Below the pieces are notes generated by a model. That model was not told the origin of the DNA, searched no databases, and saw only the letters and a program-made list of their open reading frames with translations. A stretch of 5,651 bases of DNA from Conexibacter sp. (GTDB taxonomy: Bacteria > Actinomycetota > Thermoleophilia > Solirubrobacterales > Solirubrobacteraceae). This document shows, in pieces, positions 5,018 through 5,651 of this stretch. Position 1 is the first letter of the stretch. The number at the start of each line of letters is the position of its first letter. The stretch spans positions 1-5,651 of the forward strand of contig JAOPZP010000594.1 of the NCBI GenBank assembly GCA_025964055.1. Reading direction: 5' to 3'. The translations under genes were made by a program, and so were the position numbers.

Positions 5018-5073
5018 CTGCTTGGGGCGAAACGCAGAACCGGTCCGCTCCTGGGTTGCATGGATAGCGGAAG
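5018..5073. repeat. Intergenic repeat, copy 6
   Basis: CTTGGGGCGAAACGCAGAAC (5021-5040) is the core, with a few changes from the copy at 3302. TCCGCT at 5044-5049 pairs with AGCGGA at 5066-5071 around a loop that includes GGTTGCATGGAT. It sits between two plus-strand genes in the same orientation as all other copies. Confidence 0.75.
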
Positions 5074-5121
5074 CCGGACGCGCGTCGTATGGACGCCCAG
5101 TGGTCAGCGATGATCTGGGCA

Positions 5122-5649
5122 ATGGGATCCTTCACGGAGTTGACGTTGGCCTTCACGTTCTCGTCGGACGTGCCGCAGGAAGTCGTCGGCGCTTTCGCAC
5201 AATGGCGGACTGGGAATGGCGGCCCCGAGTTGCCGGCGTTTGACGAGGCCCTCGATCCGAACGACTTCGCGGCGGACGAGTTCTTGGGCGACTGGTTCGA
5301 CGAGGGTCCCCCTCCCGTTGGGTCCCTGCCGCTGCTCCAGCGCGCGGCCCTCTGGCGATATGTCATGGAGTGGGGAAGCAACGCCTACTTCCCGGGAACG
5401 CCGGCGACCACCTTGCGCTGGGATCGATACGGGGAGCGGTGGAAGCTCACAACGCGAACGCTGCCCAAGGACAGCCGGGAATGGGTGCAGTCGATCATCG
5501 CTCCGCTCGGCGAGCTGGCCGAGGAGGGCTCCCAAGAACAACCGCGCTTCCTCGGGTATCTGCTCGATGAGGAGAGCCCGCAGCCGGTCCTCATCTGGGG
5601 CGCCGGCCGCGAGCCGTTTCGCTTCCAGGAACTCGTCGCCGACGCATGA
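5122..5649 (+). CDS. Conserved hypothetical protein, 175 aa
   Basis: The protein starts MGSFTELTLAF. This resembles a widespread uncharacterised family whose members begin M-G-x-[YF]-T-E and end in a region for ordered contacts and strands. Here that region is WKLTTRTLPKDSREWVQSI (107-125), then RFLGYLLDEESPQPVLIW (142-159). The middle is acidic and Trp-rich (DEFLGDWFDEG, 52-62; YVMEWGSNAYF, 80-90). It is soluble, with no signal peptide. I chose ATG 5122 from this family-like N-terminus. An in-frame ATG at 5089 would add MDAQWSAMIWA and abuts the repeat; neither start has a clear ribosome binding site. The function is unknown. Its position after a hairpin and repeat suggests transcription apart from the DUF4253-type gene. 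Confidence 0.78.
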   Translation: MGSFTELTLAFTFSSDVPQEVVGAFAQWRTGNGGPELPAFDEALDPNDFAADEFLGDWFDEGPPPVGSLPLLQRAALWRYVMEWGSNAYFPGTPATTLRWDRYGERWKLTTRTLPKDSREWVQSIIAPLGELAEEGSQEQPRFLGYLLDEESPQPVLIWGAGREPFRFQELVADA

Positions 5650-5651
5650 GC

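Noticed and set aside
2484..5073. Classical integron attC sites
   Set aside because: I could not find a GTTRRRY and RYYYAAC pair at matching positions in the copies, and no integrase gene is in the window. The cassette idea is kept only as an analogy.
2525..5073. CRISPR array
   Set aside because: The copies are hundreds of bases apart with genes between them, and they are imperfect.
4029..5541. Minus-strand frames opposite the DUF4253-type and 175-aa genes
   Set aside because: The plus-strand products carry family-like motifs; the minus-strand ones show none.

Overview
This is a high-GC window that reads like an actinobacterium. The best guess is class Thermoleophilia (Solirubrobacter/Conexibacter-like). 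That rests on the style of the large secreted protein: repeated Ser-Cys/Phe-Cys motifs, a two-Cys Ig-like domain, a Pro/Ala stalk and a basic C-terminal beta domain. This lineage call is inference from recalled families, not from a search.

The window has two halves. Positions 1-1702 hold the 5' part of one minus-strand gene that runs off the left edge. It encodes an exported protein with seven Cys-containing repeats, probably a seven-bladed Asp-box beta-propeller, followed by an Ig-like domain, a stalk and a truncated C-terminal domain. A 17-bp dyad lies 29 bp upstream of its start codon. Positions about 1883-2160 hold the 3' end of a broken, frameshifted IS1182-like transposase with a possible IS end.

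From about 2160 to the right edge the window becomes a chain of short, mostly unrecognised genes in mixed orientation: an 82-aa membrane protein (+), a 124-aa protein (+), a small frameshifted gene (-), a two-gene cassette of small membrane-type proteins (-), a DUF4253-type protein (+) and a 175-aa hypothetical protein (+). Each unit of one or two genes is separated from the next by a related intergenic repeat of about 45-60 bp, always in the same orientation whatever the gene direction. Three copies share the core TTTGGACGAAACGCGGAAC with few changes, a fourth is close, and two are partial. Most copies carry a stem-loop whose arms differ in sequence while pairing is kept around a GCATGGA-like loop. 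Where a plus-strand gene precedes the repeat, a further hairpin begins 6-7 nt after its stop codon.

The layout resembles a cassette array: gene, hairpin, conserved core, hairpin, next gene. It does not show the integron attC core motifs I looked for, and no integrase is in view. This repeat-delimited array of orphan genes is the most interesting signal in the window. Recombination sites, MITE/REP-like elements and a family of terminators all remain possible.
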